Shown piece after piece: positions 49,353 through 61,403 of a stretch of DNA of 64,000 nucleotides (positions are counted from its first letter, which is position 1; every line of letters starts with the position of its first letter). The position numbers and the translations under genes were made by a program. Under the pieces are notes generated by a model, which was given only the letters and a program-made list of their open reading frames with translations, did not search any database and had not been told where the DNA came from. Source of the stretch: Gammaproteobacteria bacterium (GTDB lineage: Bacteria > Pseudomonadota > Gammaproteobacteria > Pseudomonadales > Azotimanducaceae); NCBI GenBank assembly GCA_026709365.1, contig JAPOTD010000023.1, positions 38,399 to 102,398 of the forward strand, given 5' to 3'.

Positions 49353-50555
49353 CTAGGCGGCGGCCAACCGTGGCAGAGTGTAGGACTTCAGCTCGCCGAC
49401 GTAATCGCGCAGCGCTTGGATGCCGGTGGCCTCGGCATCTCGGCACCAGTGGCGCAGCGCCGCCAGCAGGTCGTCGGCGTCGCCGCCGCGCTTGGCCCAG
49501 ATGTCATGCAGACGCAGGCGCAGGCTGTGGGCCGCAGCGAGGGTTTGGCTGGCGTCCACGGCCGCCTCGATGCGCCGCTTGCCGCTCGCGCTCACGCGGC
49601 CTTGCTCCCGGCACAACGCCGCCCGTGCCCGCCGGAGCAGCTTTTCGTTGGCTTGGTCGGCCTTGGCGCGCTCCAGCTTGATGAGCGGCTTGACCACTTG
49701 GTTTTTGTATTTGGCCATCAGCCGGAAGCGGTCGTTGAGCACTGCCCAGGCGGTATCGATGTCCAGCGTGGTCTTGCCGGGCACTTGCTCGACGATGGGG
49801 CCGGTGCTCTTCGGCTTGGCCAGCCCGAAGGCTTGGAAAAGGCGGATCCACAGCCACCCGATGTCAAACTCCCACCACTTTTGTGAGAGCTTCGCGGAAT
49901 TGGGGTAGGCGTGGTGGTTGTTGTGCAGTTCCTCGCCGCCAATGACGATGCCCCAAGGCAGCATGTTGGTGCTGGCGTCAGGCGATTCATAGTTGCGGTA
50001 GCCCCAAAAGTGGCCGACGCCATTGACCACGCCAGCCGCCAGCACCGGAATCCAGAGCATCTGCACCGCCCAGACCGTCAGGCCGATGAAGCCGAACAGG
50101 ACGCAGTTCAAGACGGCGAGAATGGTCACGCCGACGCTGGGATGGCGGGAGTACAGGTTGCGCTCCATCCAGTCGTCGGGACAGCCGGCGCCGTAGCGCT
50201 TTATCGAGGCGCGGTCGGCGGTTGCCGCCCGGTAGGCCTCCGTGCCCTTCCAGAAGATCGTCCCCAAGCCCTGTCTCCGCGGGCTGTGGGGGTCTTCGTC
50301 GGTTTCGGTGGCGGCGTGGTGCTTGCGATGCACGGCCACCCATTCCCGGGTGATCATGCCCGTGGTGGCCCAGGACCAGAAGCGGAAGAAGTGCTGCAGC
50401 GCCGGGTGCATGTCCAGCGACCGATGTGCGGCGTGACGGTGCAGATAAACCGTCACGGTGACGATGGTGACGTGCGTGGTGATCAGGACGTAAGCGATGA
50501 TGCCCCAGGCGGAGAGATTCCAAAGTCCATGGCCAAGCCACTCCAGTATGTCCAA
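49353..50555 (-). CDS. Acyl-CoA/fatty acid desaturase (delta-9 type)
   Basis: Membrane di-iron desaturase. 400 residues from a TTG at 50555 with GGGAG upstream. The three histidine boxes are HRHAAHRSLD, VHRKHHAATE and EELHNNHHAYP. Membrane helices flank them, and the last 140 residues form a soluble helical tail rich in Lys, Arg and Ala, as in DesA/OLE1-like bacterial proteins. Likely adjusts membrane fluidity. Confidence 0.9.
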   Translation of the reverse strand: MDILEWLGHGLWNLSAWGIIAYVLITTHVTIVTVTVYLHRHAAHRSLDMHPALQHFFRFWSWATTGMITREWVAVHRKHHAATETDEDPHSPRRQGLGTIFWKGTEAYRAATADRASIKRYGAGCPDDWMERNLYSRHPSVGVTILAVLNCVLFGFIGLTVWAVQMLWIPVLAAGVVNGVGHFWGYRNYESPDASTNMLPWGIVIGGEELHNNHHAYPNSAKLSQKWWEFDIGWLWIRLFQAFGLAKPKSTGPIVEQVPGKTTLDIDTAWAVLNDRFRLMAKYKNQVVKPLIKLERAKADQANEKLLRRARAALCREQGRVSASGKRRIEAAVDASQTLAAAHSLRLRLHDIWAKRGGDADDLLAALRHWCRDAEATGIQALRDYVGELKSYTLPRLAAA

Positions 50556-50730
50556 CGGCAGCCGCTCCCTTAGCTAGTTTAGGTGAGGTGTCTTCCCTTG
50601 CGCCCACTGGCTGGGCCGTTTCCGTGCGCTGACGGAACGGCCTCGGTTTTCGTCCGACGCACCTTAATCGTGGGCGGAGGCGAACTGTGACAACAACGCC
50701 CCCGCATTGCAAGCCCGCAAAGCGGGCGCG

Positions 50731-50761
50731 TTGGATTTTCTCTGGCGCGAAACTCCACGCC
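50731..50761 (+). repeat. REP-like palindrome, family A copy 3
   Basis: TTGGATTTTCTCTGGCGCGA then AACTCCACGCC; same right arm and loop as copy 1, with a diverged left arm. Confidence 0.6.
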
Positions 50762-50830
50762 CGTCGCGTAGGACAGGTTCCAATATGTTTTTAAGCCCTC
50801 ACAACCCGCGTACCCACCTTGCGGGTGCGA

Positions 50831-50863
50831 TTGGAGTCTTGCCGACGCGAAACCCCGCGCCGG
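50831..50863 (+). repeat. REP-like palindrome, family A copy 4
   Basis: TTGGAGTCTTGCCGACGCGA then AACCCCGCGCCGG. Same size and flanks as copy 1, with several changes in the stem. Lies 100 bp from copy 3. Confidence 0.6.
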
Positions 50864-50995
50864 TTGTGCAGTCCCTTGAGGCGCGGCGTGTTGGAGTGCG
50901 GCAAGCCGCAAGGTTGCAGCGCTTGCCATAACCTATATCGCGGTGGGATGCTGAGCGCCGACTGCCGCAGCTTGTGAGCCACGGATCCGCCCAAA

Positions 50996-52063
50996 GTGCC
51001 TGCGCCCCACCAGATGGAGTTTCCAGCCCCGTGCCTGTCGTTGGGCCGCTATCGGCTTCGATTCCAAGCGGATTCGAACGCAGACGATGGCTCGCTCGCC
51101 CAAGCAGGGTATCTGGGCTCCGCTTGGCGGGGAGCGTTCGGACACGCTTTGCGCCGGGCGGTTTGCGTGACTCGCCTGCCCGCTTGCGATTCGTGCATGT
51201 TGCTGAGTTCGTGCGTCTATCCATGGCTGTTTGAAAGCCGCACCCCACCCAATGCCCGCAAGCTCTCCCGCTATCCGCGCACTCCGGGTCCGTTTGTGCT
51301 TGAACCATTCAATTCCCATTACGATGTTGGATTCGGAACCCAGAATCTGGGGTTGATCCTGTTCGGACAGGCCAACGACCAGTTGCCCTACGTCCTGCAT
51401 GCTTTGGAGCGGGCGGGGCGCGGCGGGCTGACAGCTAAGCGGGTCAAGCTGAACCTGATGGATGTGCAGGTTGAACGGCGGGTTCAGGATGCTGTAACGG
51501 TTGGTGTTGGATCCTTGGATCGCGAAGACGAATGGAGCACCATCCATGAATCCGGCGGACAACTAGCCACGCCTCAACCCCAGCCTCTTTTCGTACCAGC
51601 CAGCCCCGAGGCGGTGCGGGTGCGGCTGCTGACTCCGCTCAGGATCCGCCGTGACAATCACCTCGTGGATCAACGCGGCTTCGACTTCAGGAGCTTGGCA
51701 GGGGTTCTTCTTCGGCGCATCTCGTTGCTGACCAACTTCTTTGGCGACACCCCTCTGGAAACCGACTTCGCCGGCCTGCTGCGCTTGGCCGATTCGCTGA
51801 ACATCAGGCAACGAAAGCTGCATTGGCGGGAGTGGGCCCGTTATTCGTCGAAACAGGAGACAAAGCTGCAGATGGGCGGTCTCGTGGGCTGGTTCGAAGT
51901 GGAGGGGCTGAATCTGGAACCGTTTTGGCCCTACCTTTGGCTGGGCCAATGGACCCATGCGGGCAAGGGGTGCTCCATGGGCTTGGGCCGCTATGTGCTG
52001 GAGCCTGCAGGCGGCGCGGCGGATTCCCGGCGAGCGTGCTGGGCAAGCCCTCAACGGCTTTGA
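50996..52063 (+). CDS. cas6: CRISPR pre-crRNA endoribonuclease Cas6
   Basis: RAMP-fold RNase that cuts CRISPR transcripts. 355 residues from GTG 50996 (ATG 51014 also possible). Near residue 60 a Cys cluster (CDSCMLLSSCVYPWLFE) is typical of Cas6 proteins of type III systems, and the C-terminus has MGGLVGWFEVEG, PYLWLGQWTHAGKGCSMG and LGRY, the glycine-rich loop of the second RAMP domain. First gene of the cas run; 120 bp before the CARF gene. Confidence 0.88.
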   Translation: MPAPHQMEFPAPCLSLGRYRLRFQADSNADDGSLAQAGYLGSAWRGAFGHALRRAVCVTRLPACDSCMLLSSCVYPWLFESRTPPNARKLSRYPRTPGPFVLEPFNSHYDVGFGTQNLGLILFGQANDQLPYVLHALERAGRGGLTAKRVKLNLMDVQVERRVQDAVTVGVGSLDREDEWSTIHESGGQLATPQPQPLFVPASPEAVRVRLLTPLRIRRDNHLVDQRGFDFRSLAGVLLRRISLLTNFFGDTPLETDFAGLLRLADSLNIRQRKLHWREWARYSSKQETKLQMGGLVGWFEVEGLNLEPFWPYLWLGQWTHAGKGCSMGLGRYVLEPAGGAADSRRACWASPQRL

Positions 52064-52183
52064 CCGCGCATGGGTGGCCTGCTTCGTCGGCAACCTTGCC
52101 ACACGGCGCAGACTTGCGCCCTTGCTCTACATTGGGCGTCAATCCCGTCCGCAATGCATCCGAGTTGAGTAATCGCCGCAAGC

Positions 52184-53362
52184 ATGAACCCGCCGCACGA
52201 ACACCCGCGCCGAATCTTGGTGGCGGTCACTGGTCTTTCACCGCAGGTCGTGACGGAGACGCTCTACGCACTCGCTGTCAAGGCCAAGCCGACGTTCGTG
52301 CCGACCGAGATTCGCTTGGTCACCACTCAGGAAGGCGCGGATCGTGCGGAGCTCCTGCTGCTGCACCCGGAAAGCGGCTGGTTTCATCGCCTCCGCGCCG
52401 ACTACGGCTTGCCGCCCATCGCCTTCGGGCGCGATCACATCCATGTGCTGAAGGGTGCGCGTGGCCAGCCGCTTGATGACATCCGCAGCCCTGCCGACAA
52501 CACCCGCGCCGCCGACATCATCACCGAAGTTATCCGGGCGCTCACCCAAGATGCCGACAGCGCGTTGCATGTCTCCATCGCTGGTGGACGCAAGACCATG
52601 GGGTTCTATCTAGGCTATGCGCTGTCGCTCTACGGCCGCGAGCAGGATCGGCTCTCGCATGTGTTGGTGAGCGCTCACTATGAGTCTAATCCTGAGTTTT
52701 TCTATCCTACGCCGACAAGCCGCGTGATCCAAACGCCGCCTCCCAAAAGTCGCCCGCTCGATGCCCGCGATGCCGAGGTGACCTTGGCTGACATCCCCTT
52801 TGTGCGTTTACGGGAGGGGTTGAACCGGGAGTTGATGGAAGGCGAGTCAAGTTTTTCAGAGGCCGTGGCCCAAGCACAGCGGGCGTTGCCCAAGCTGGCT
52901 TTGGCACTGAACCCCGCAACGCGCACCGTGGAAGCTGGGGGCGAGTCGTTCGTCATTTCGCGTGCGCAATTCGCTTTCTACTGGATGCTGGCGGAACGGG
53001 CGCTGCAACGGCTGCCCGGCTTGCACTGGTCGGACGAGGGCATTGAGGCGGAGTTTCTTGCCTTCCGGGCAAGGCTCGTCAACCCCGCCTCGGGCACCTA
53101 TGAACGGGCTGAGGAAGCCTACGCACATGGCCTCACCGCCGAGAACGTCAACCCGTTGAAGGCGCACATCAAGCGGCAAATGGAACGGCACCTTGGCAGA
53201 CGCCGCGCCGCCTCTTATCTGATTCAGGCATTGGAGCGCATCCCCGGCACCAAGTACACTCGCTTCGGCCTGCGCTTGCCGCCCAAGGCAATCCGAATTG
53301 TCGGCGGCAAGTTTGCGGCGGTGGATAAACGCTTGGTGGGTACGTGCGGATTCGGGGCATGA
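52184..53362 (+). CDS. CARF-domain CRISPR-associated protein, NE0113 type
   Basis: 392 residues. The N-terminal 200 form a CARF sensor: ILVAVTGLSPQVVTETLYAL at the start and VSIAGGRKTM at 130-139, with DDIRSPADNTRAAD and LSLYGREQDRLSHVLVS between and after. This matches the NE0113 family found with type III systems; relatives have been named ring nucleases, which degrade cyclic oligoadenylate. The C-terminal 180 residues end in a winged-helix-like stretch (NPLKAHIKRQMERHLG, TKYTRFGLRLPP). No HEPN motif is convincing. Overlaps cmr1 by 4 bp. Either a ring nuclease or a CARF-controlled regulator. Confidence 0.82.
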   Translation: MNPPHEHPRRILVAVTGLSPQVVTETLYALAVKAKPTFVPTEIRLVTTQEGADRAELLLLHPESGWFHRLRADYGLPPIAFGRDHIHVLKGARGQPLDDIRSPADNTRAADIITEVIRALTQDADSALHVSIAGGRKTMGFYLGYALSLYGREQDRLSHVLVSAHYESNPEFFYPTPTSRVIQTPPPKSRPLDARDAEVTLADIPFVRLREGLNRELMEGESSFSEAVAQAQRALPKLALALNPATRTVEAGGESFVISRAQFAFYWMLAERALQRLPGLHWSDEGIEAEFLAFRARLVNPASGTYERAEEAYAHGLTAENVNPLKAHIKRQMERHLGRRRAASYLIQALERIPGTKYTRFGLRLPPKAIRIVGGKFAAVDKRLVGTCGFGA

Positions 53363-54342
53363 GCGATGCGGAACAGCAAATGCAGGTGCTTAGGTACGCA
53401 GTGAGGTTCCTGACCCCCGCCTTTCTCGGCAACGCTGAGCAGGCTGGACAATGGCGGACGCCGCCGTTCAAGGCGCTGCTGCGACAGTGGTGGCGTGTTG
53501 TCTGGGCGGCCAGGCATGACCCCAACGACACGCGCCAGATGCGGGCGGACGAAGGAAAGCTGTTCGGCAACGCTTGGCTAGACGGCGAACATCGGAAGAG
53601 CGAAGTCAGGCTGCGGCTGTCTGACTGGTCCCAAGGACAATTGACCCAAGAAAACTGGCGATCCTTGGGATCAACTCGAACCTCCGGTCGTCGCCCCTCC
53701 AGAAACGCAAGGGGCGGCGGCGGCTTCGACGGGATGCTGTACGCCGGCTATGGCTTGCTGAAGAGTGCGAGTGAAATTGAACGGCCCAGGGCAATCAGTT
53801 GTGATGAGCGAAGCACAATCAGCATTGCCCTCCCAAGCCACGCCCTGGATGACATCCGCAGGGCGCTTGTTTTGATCGACCTCTATGGCGCGTTGGGCGG
53901 AAGAAGCAGAAACGGATGGGGTTCCGTGTCTTTGGAGGCGCAAGGCGAAAACGAAGCGCCTTCACCAGCAGCTTACCCGATCCTTCGGCCTCTGGACCAA
54001 GCGCTCAATCTAAATTGGCCTCATGCCATAGGACAAGATCAAGAAGGACCACTGATATGGCAGACCAAGTCGAAATACAAGGATTGGCGGGAGTTGATGT
54101 CAAAGCTTGGTGAAATCCGAAAGGAAATCAGGAAGGTCGACAAAATTCCAAAAGGTGGGGGCCGTCTTCCTAACGCCATCAGATTCAAGGCTCGCGCAGC
54201 CGACGAATCCAGCAGTCAGTTGGTAGGCGTGGCATTCCATCTGCCTTGCAAGCCTGGCGAGAAGGCTGAAGCCGTTCCCAGCAATGACTGGTGCCGCCTG
54301 CACAAAAAGCTCGACGATTTGCTGGAGCGAACGGAACGGTAG
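53359..54342 (+). CDS. cmr1: Type III-B RAMP protein Cmr1
   Basis: Cas7-like subunit that binds the 3' end of the crRNA in the Cmr complex. 327 residues from ATG 53359, overlapping the previous stop. RYAVRFLTPAFLGNAEQ and RTPPFKALLRQWWRVVWA are the Cmr1 start; GALGGRSRNGWGSV is the glycine-rich RAMP loop. Confidence 0.9.
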   Translation: MSDAEQQMQVLRYAVRFLTPAFLGNAEQAGQWRTPPFKALLRQWWRVVWAARHDPNDTRQMRADEGKLFGNAWLDGEHRKSEVRLRLSDWSQGQLTQENWRSLGSTRTSGRRPSRNARGGGGFDGMLYAGYGLLKSASEIERPRAISCDERSTISIALPSHALDDIRRALVLIDLYGALGGRSRNGWGSVSLEAQGENEAPSPAAYPILRPLDQALNLNWPHAIGQDQEGPLIWQTKSKYKDWRELMSKLGEIRKEIRKVDKIPKGGGRLPNAIRFKARAADESSSQLVGVAFHLPCKPGEKAEAVPSNDWCRLHKKLDDLLERTER

Positions 54343-54348
54343 CGCGGC

Positions 54349-57300
54349 ATGACCAACAACACCCTCTGGCAAACCAAGCTCCATGCCCGCCTGCACGATC
54401 CGGCGGAAAAGGCATTGGTGCTGCTGCGCGATCCCGCTGGACATGAGGGCGGCACGTCCAAGGCATTGCACCGTGACTTGGGATTCGACCGGCTGCCGGT
54501 CGGGGACTGGCTGCCCCCGGATCGCCCGGACGCATTGGGCAACGCGCTCTTTGAGCAGGGCATACCGGTCACCATGTATCGGCAGGTCAAGCGAGCTGAC
54601 TGGTGGGCTTCGGCGGCGGACCGACCTCAATGGCCGATGGAGGAAATCACCATGCGGACACGGGACGATCGGATCGTCACGCGCAAGGTGGCCGACTGGG
54701 CGCAGGTCCGTTGGTCGAAGGAACCCGTGCTTATACACCCACTCACTGGCAAAACATTCGACTTGAAAACCCTTGCCGATACGGAAATCGCAGACATCAA
54801 GAACCGCAGCATTCAGCACTTTTCGCGGCTGATTGTGCGTGAGGGCGATGCGGTCGATTGGCGGAAAACGCTGCTCGCCTTCTGGCGCTTCGGACCGGAG
54901 CTCAGCAACGAAGAGGACGATGACGGGAAGCTTGGCCTGCTGTGGCCCTTGCTTCCGGCGGATACGCGAGTGCCGGACCACGCCATCTGGGATCATCTGG
55001 ACCTGACCTCCGCCTTTGCGGGCGCCTTTGCCGGTGATCCTAACGGACAGGCCGCACTGCTTTCCGTTTCCATCGGGCCGGTTCAGGATTTCATTGCTGC
55101 CGCGCGCACGACAACCGACCTCTGGGCGGGCTCCCATCTACTTTCGCGCTTGTCCTGGGAGGCCATGAAGGTGGTGTGCAACCGCTTGGGGCCTGACGCC
55201 ATTCTGCTGCCTCGGCTACGGGGCCTGCCCCAAGTGGATGTCTGGCTGCGGGACGAGATGGGGTTGCCCCATGATTGGTTCCGTGAGTGCGGTTGGACAG
55301 AAAGCAACACCGATGCCAACCCCCTCTTTGCAGCGGCTTTACCCAACCGATTCGTTGCCTTGGTGCCCGAGTCGGATGTTCAGGATATGGCCGAGCAAGT
55401 CACCAAATCAGTCAGAAATTGGCTCCAAGAGCAGGGGCGAGATGCGGTCCAACGCCTCCTGCAATCCGCTAAGTTGCCCGACGAACCCTCCATGCACTGT
55501 TATGGCCAGATGCGGGACCAGCTGGCGGACTTCCCGGAAGTGCATTGGGCCGCTGTTCCGTTTTCCTTGGTTGGCGTGGGCAACCCCGATCGGGACACCG
55601 ATCTGGACACTGCCAAATTGGCAAAGGCTATGGCCCCGTTCTTTGGATCGGGCCAGCAGGATGACGACGCGCCGCCGGGCTTTTTGGGTTCCCGAGCGTG
55701 GACGATTCTTGGCGAGGAGGTGGCCCTTTCAGGGAACACCGCCTTTTTCGCCCCCAACCCCGGTGTGTTGTATCCCGCCGTGCAAGAGCTTTCGGAGCGC
55801 GTTCTGGCTGCGGCCAAGGCGGTGCGACGTTTTGGGCAGACCAAGCAGCAAGGCTGGCGTTGCTCCCTGACCGGCGAAACCGAGTGGCTCACCACAGACC
55901 CGCAACAGCTTCTGAAGTCCTATCGGCGACAGAAGGACACCTTGTGGAGCTTGGTAGCGCAGGAAAAGCCCGCATGGGCCAAAAAAGGTGAACATTTGGG
56001 CGCTCTGCCTGCCCTCAAGCGGCTTTGGCCGACATTGTTTTCGGAGGAGGTTGCAAAGGCTGTCGGCTCAGATCAAAGCAAGGCGAGCCGATTCGTTGTT
56101 TCAACCCATGCCATGGCCCTGACGGGCAACTTGGAGGCGCTTGATGAAGCTCTTAGCGAAGATCCGTCTCGGATCTGCAAAAGGCGCGCGGTCGCCATTC
56201 AGTCCATCAAGAACCTGACCAGGGACGATAAGCGCATCCCCGCGCTGCCGCGCAAGCTATCCGAGCTCAGACGCAGAGGAGGATTGGCGGCGCGGATCCC
56301 CGCGACCCTTGACCGACTTCGGGAGGATGACGACGGCGAACGCGACCTTGGCCGTCTCGAAAGAGCTCTCACCACGCTTCTCGGGCACAAGCCGGACACC
56401 TACTACGCCTTGATCCTATTGGATGGCGACCATATGGGCCGTATTCTCGCCGGCGATGCCGACGAGTCCTCAATCACCTATCGGCAGAGCTTCCATCCAA
56501 AGGTTCGATCAGGCTTCGACAAGCTGGCAAACGGAGACAAGGCCATTCATGCCTACGGCAACCAGAAGCGCGCCGTCTCGCCCAACCGCCATCTCGCCAT
56601 CTCCGCCGCACTCAATGACTTTGCCCTGCATGTTGTTCCGGAAGTGGTCGAGCGCGAGCACCGCGGCCGCCTGATCTACGCGGGAGGCGACGACGTGCTC
56701 GCAATGGTCCCGGTGGCAGACCTTCTCTCCGTCATGCCGCGCCTGCGGGAAACCTATGGAGGCGGCAGTGGCGGTGCGGCCACCGGCGAACAAGGTGATT
56801 ATTGGCGAAGAGTTCGCCACTCCGACAAATTGACTTGCAAGGACGGCTTTGCGTTCCTTCCTCGCCGGGATGGGCATCCACCCCGATTGATGCGCATGAT
56901 GGGCACAGGCGCCACCGCAAGTTGTGGCGCGGTAGTGGCCCACCATCAGACGCCGCTTGGCGTTGTGCTGCGGGAATTGCGGGAGGCCGAAAAACGTGCC
57001 AAGACCGAAGGAGGCCGCGATGCTTTCAGCATCACCGTGCTCAAGCGATCCGGCGGAGCTCTGCGCTTTACTGACAAGTGGGATCAGGCACTTGACGCAT
57101 TGGTTGAACTGCGAGGATATCTTGCAGACCCGAGCGTATCGCGCCGCGCGGCCTACAACAGCTTGGTGTGGCTGCGAGACCTGCCTGAAGACGCCGGGGC
57201 TGACATGCTGAGTTGCCTGCTCGCTTACCAGCTCAAACGTCAGAGCGGCAGCGAAGCCGCCAGGGCCGACGTTCCCGGTCTGGCGCTAAATCTTGCGCAC

Positions 57301-57443
57301 TTGGCGACCAAGCCCCGCCGCCACTGCCCGACGAGCCAGCGTCATTGGCTTGAGAGCGTCTTGGGGGTTGCGGAGTTCCTGGCCCGCGAAGTGCGCTCCC
57401 CGGCTACTGAGCAATCAATGTCCAGCGCTGTCGAGGGGGCGCC

Positions 57444-57447
<4 letters not shown>
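54349..57447 (+). CDS. cmr2: Cas10/Cmr2, cyclic oligoadenylate synthase subunit
   Basis: Large subunit of the type III-B effector. 1032 residues. LHDP at 15-18 marks the N-terminal HD-type region, though other HD ligands are not obvious. DFIAAARTTTDLWAGSHLLS is the Cmr2 signature. The first palm region has LLDGDHMGRIL (about 690-700) and the second has the intact catalytic GGDD at 779-782 (IYAGGDDVLAMVP). Synthesis of cyclic oligoadenylates on target RNA binding is therefore expected, in keeping with the CARF genes on both sides. Followed by cmr3 with a GTGA overlap. Confidence 0.95.
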
Positions 57448-59547
<2,100 letters not shown>

Positions 59548-59550
59548 GCG

Positions 59551-59922
59551 GTGGCCAAGCCGACGTTGGAGCAGCAGCGAGCCAAGGATGCTTGGCGGAA
59601 GAGCGGTGGCTGTTGCCGGGAGTACATGACTCTCGCCAAAGCGCTGCCGGGGCTCATCATGAACAGCGGGCTGATGCAGACCATGGCTTTTCTGCACCAG
59701 AAAGGGGGCGGAAAGTCCTCGAATCACCATAGGAAGTTGGCGGAAGACCTGCGGTCATGGCTGAGCGAAAGATTTCCCGGCGAAGTGAAGGAGGATTTCG
59801 AGGAATTCATGTACGGTCTTATGAAAGCCGATCCTCGAACCTATCAGGACATCACTGTTGAGGCAATGGCTTGGCTTCGATGGATGCGGCAGATGGCCGC
59901 TGCTCGATGCGGAGATGACTGA
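59551..59922 (+). CDS. cmr5: Type III-B small subunit Cmr5
   Basis: Helical Cas11-type subunit of the Cmr minor filament. 123 residues, starting at a GTG 3 bp after cmr4. LEQQRAKDAWRKSGGCCREY, KALPGLIMNSGLMQTMAFL and the C-terminal TYQDITVEAMAWLRWMRQMA are the family pattern. Confidence 0.93.
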   Translation: MAKPTLEQQRAKDAWRKSGGCCREYMTLAKALPGLIMNSGLMQTMAFLHQKGGGKSSNHHRKLAEDLRSWLSERFPGEVKEDFEEFMYGLMKADPRTYQDITVEAMAWLRWMRQMAAARCGDD

Positions 59923-61117
59923 GGTGCCCACTGCCGCCGTGCCGAAGTATTTGGGATCTCGGTTCAAGCAAGTATCGCCAGGCTTGCGGTTCGGGATGTA
60001 TCTTGAGCTTTGGAGGTCTGACTACAGTCTAGAGGACAAGGGCAAAACCGGCGCGCTCAAATCAGTGGCGAAACTGTCCATCGACGACAGAAAGCTCATC
60101 GACGGAATCGCCGCTCGGCAGGAGGCTCTGGCAAGAGCAAAGCAGGGCGACGAAAAACTTTCCATAATGGCCACAACTGTTTCACCGCTGGTGATGGGCA
60201 TGGGCATCGAACACCCTCTGGAGAACGGCTTTGCCTTCCTCAACCCGTACGGACTCCCCTACCTTCCGGCAAGCAGCGTCAAAGGCGTGATTCGCCGTGC
60301 AGCCGAGGAATTGGCCAGTGGCCGATGGGGCGAGACGCAGGGATGGTCAAGGGAGGCGCTCGACGACTGCAGCGGATCGATGATCGACCTGCTGTTTGGG
60401 GCCGAGCCGGCGAGCGGCAGCCAGAACCACGCTCAAGGCGCATTGTCCTTTTGGGATGTGATCCCGAGCCCGTCCGGAGAGCGATTGGATGTGGAAGTCA
60501 TGACCCCTCATCAGACGCACTACTACCAAGACGGGGAGCCGCCGCATGATTCGGGGAACCCCAATCCCATTGCTTTTCTCGCTGTTCCCCCTAGCTCGGC
60601 TTGCGCCTTCCATATGGTTTGCGACCTCGCGCGTTTGCAAAGACAGACTGCGGACTTGAACGAGGCGCCCTGCTGGAAGGCCCTGCTGGAGGCGGCATTT
60701 GAGCACGCTTTCCTTTGGCTGGGCTTTGGCGCCAAGACCGCAGTCGGATATGGAGCCATGAAACGGGATAGGGAACAGGAGGATCGAATCCGCCAAAGGG
60801 AGGAAGCGCGGGAGCGCGATGAGCGTAAGGCGAAGGAGCGTCAAGAGCGTTTGGCAAGCATGGATCCGATCGACCGCGAGATCGAAGTGGTGTTCGAGAA
60901 GCGAACAGATGCGAAAATGGAAAAATCCATAGCAATTTATAATGAACTGGATAGGGGTCGGTGGAAGGAGAGCGACAAGATTGAAGTCGCTCGGCGACTA
61001 AAGACCATGATGCAACAGGACAAAAGCTGGCGGGAGAAAAGCAACAAGAGAAATCCAGAGAAAGACAAACCTTACCGCAGAACGCGCCAAGTCATGGATT
61101 GGCTGGAGGGTCAATGA
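59915..61117 (+). CDS. cmr6: Type III-B RAMP protein Cmr6
   Basis: Cas7-like subunit capping the Cmr backbone. 400 residues from ATG 59915, with GGAG immediately before it and an 8-bp overlap with cmr5. GMGIEHPLENGFAFLNPYGL, YLPASSVKGVIRRAAEE and LGFGAKTAVGYGAM are typical. After about residue 280 there is a highly charged tail (EDRIRQREEARERDERKAKE) likely to be a coiled coil and then a basic C-terminus, longer than many Cmr6 proteins. Confidence 0.92.
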   Translation: MTEVPTAAVPKYLGSRFKQVSPGLRFGMYLELWRSDYSLEDKGKTGALKSVAKLSIDDRKLIDGIAARQEALARAKQGDEKLSIMATTVSPLVMGMGIEHPLENGFAFLNPYGLPYLPASSVKGVIRRAAEELASGRWGETQGWSREALDDCSGSMIDLLFGAEPASGSQNHAQGALSFWDVIPSPSGERLDVEVMTPHQTHYYQDGEPPHDSGNPNPIAFLAVPPSSACAFHMVCDLARLQRQTADLNEAPCWKALLEAAFEHAFLWLGFGAKTAVGYGAMKRDREQEDRIRQREEARERDERKAKERQERLASMDPIDREIEVVFEKRTDAKMEKSIAIYNELDRGRWKESDKIEVARRLKTMMQQDKSWREKSNKRNPEKDKPYRRTRQVMDWLEGQ

Positions 61118-61118
61118 C

Positions 61119-61403
61119 ATGCACCGCCTAATCGAACGCCATCGCCAAAAAATCCTTGCCCTAGCGATAGAGCACGGTTTCGACAACGTCCGCGTCTTCG
61201 GTTCCATGGCGCGGGGCGATGCGGGCGACGACAGCGACGTCGATCTCTTGGTCACGGCGCCGGATGGCACGTCGGGCTTGGCCCTTGGGGGACTGCTCAT
61301 GGACGTCAGCGAACTGCTCGGCCGCAAGGTGGATGTGGTGACGGACCGGGCTTTGCATCCAGCTTTGCGTGATCGCATTCTTCGGGAGGCTGTCTCTTTG
61401 TGA
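61119..61403 (+). CDS. mntA: MntA-type minimal nucleotidyltransferase antitoxin
   Basis: 94 residues with the full GSx10DxD catalytic motif: Gly28-Ser29, Asp40, Asp42 (FGSMARGDAGDDSDVDLLV). MntA antitoxins transfer AMP to the HepT toxin's tyrosine to inactivate it. ATG is 1 bp after the cmr6 stop, so this pair is built into the cas operon. The stop overlaps hepT (GTGA). Confidence 0.88.
   Translation: MHRLIERHRQKILALAIEHGFDNVRVFGSMARGDAGDDSDVDLLVTAPDGTSGLALGGLLMDVSELLGRKVDVVTDRALHPALRDRILREAVSL

Larger units (their letters stand above)
50556..50995. other. Gap between desaturase and cas6
   Basis: 440 bp between divergent genes. It holds two family A REP-like elements but no CRISPR repeats. 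The promoters of the desaturase and of the cas operon must lie here; A/T-rich ACCTATATCG at 50931-50940 is a candidate -10 region for cas6 but no convincing -35 was found. Confidence 0.6.

Noticed and set aside
50556-50995. Repeats upstream of cas6 as a possible CRISPR array
   Set aside because: Only two diverged palindromes about 100 bp apart; no identical direct repeats with regular spacers, and relatives of the element occur elsewhere.
52184-53362. R-x6-H (RAEEAYAH) as a HEPN active site in the NE0113-type protein
   Set aside because: Surroundings lack the Asn/polar residue after Arg and the HEPN helix pattern.
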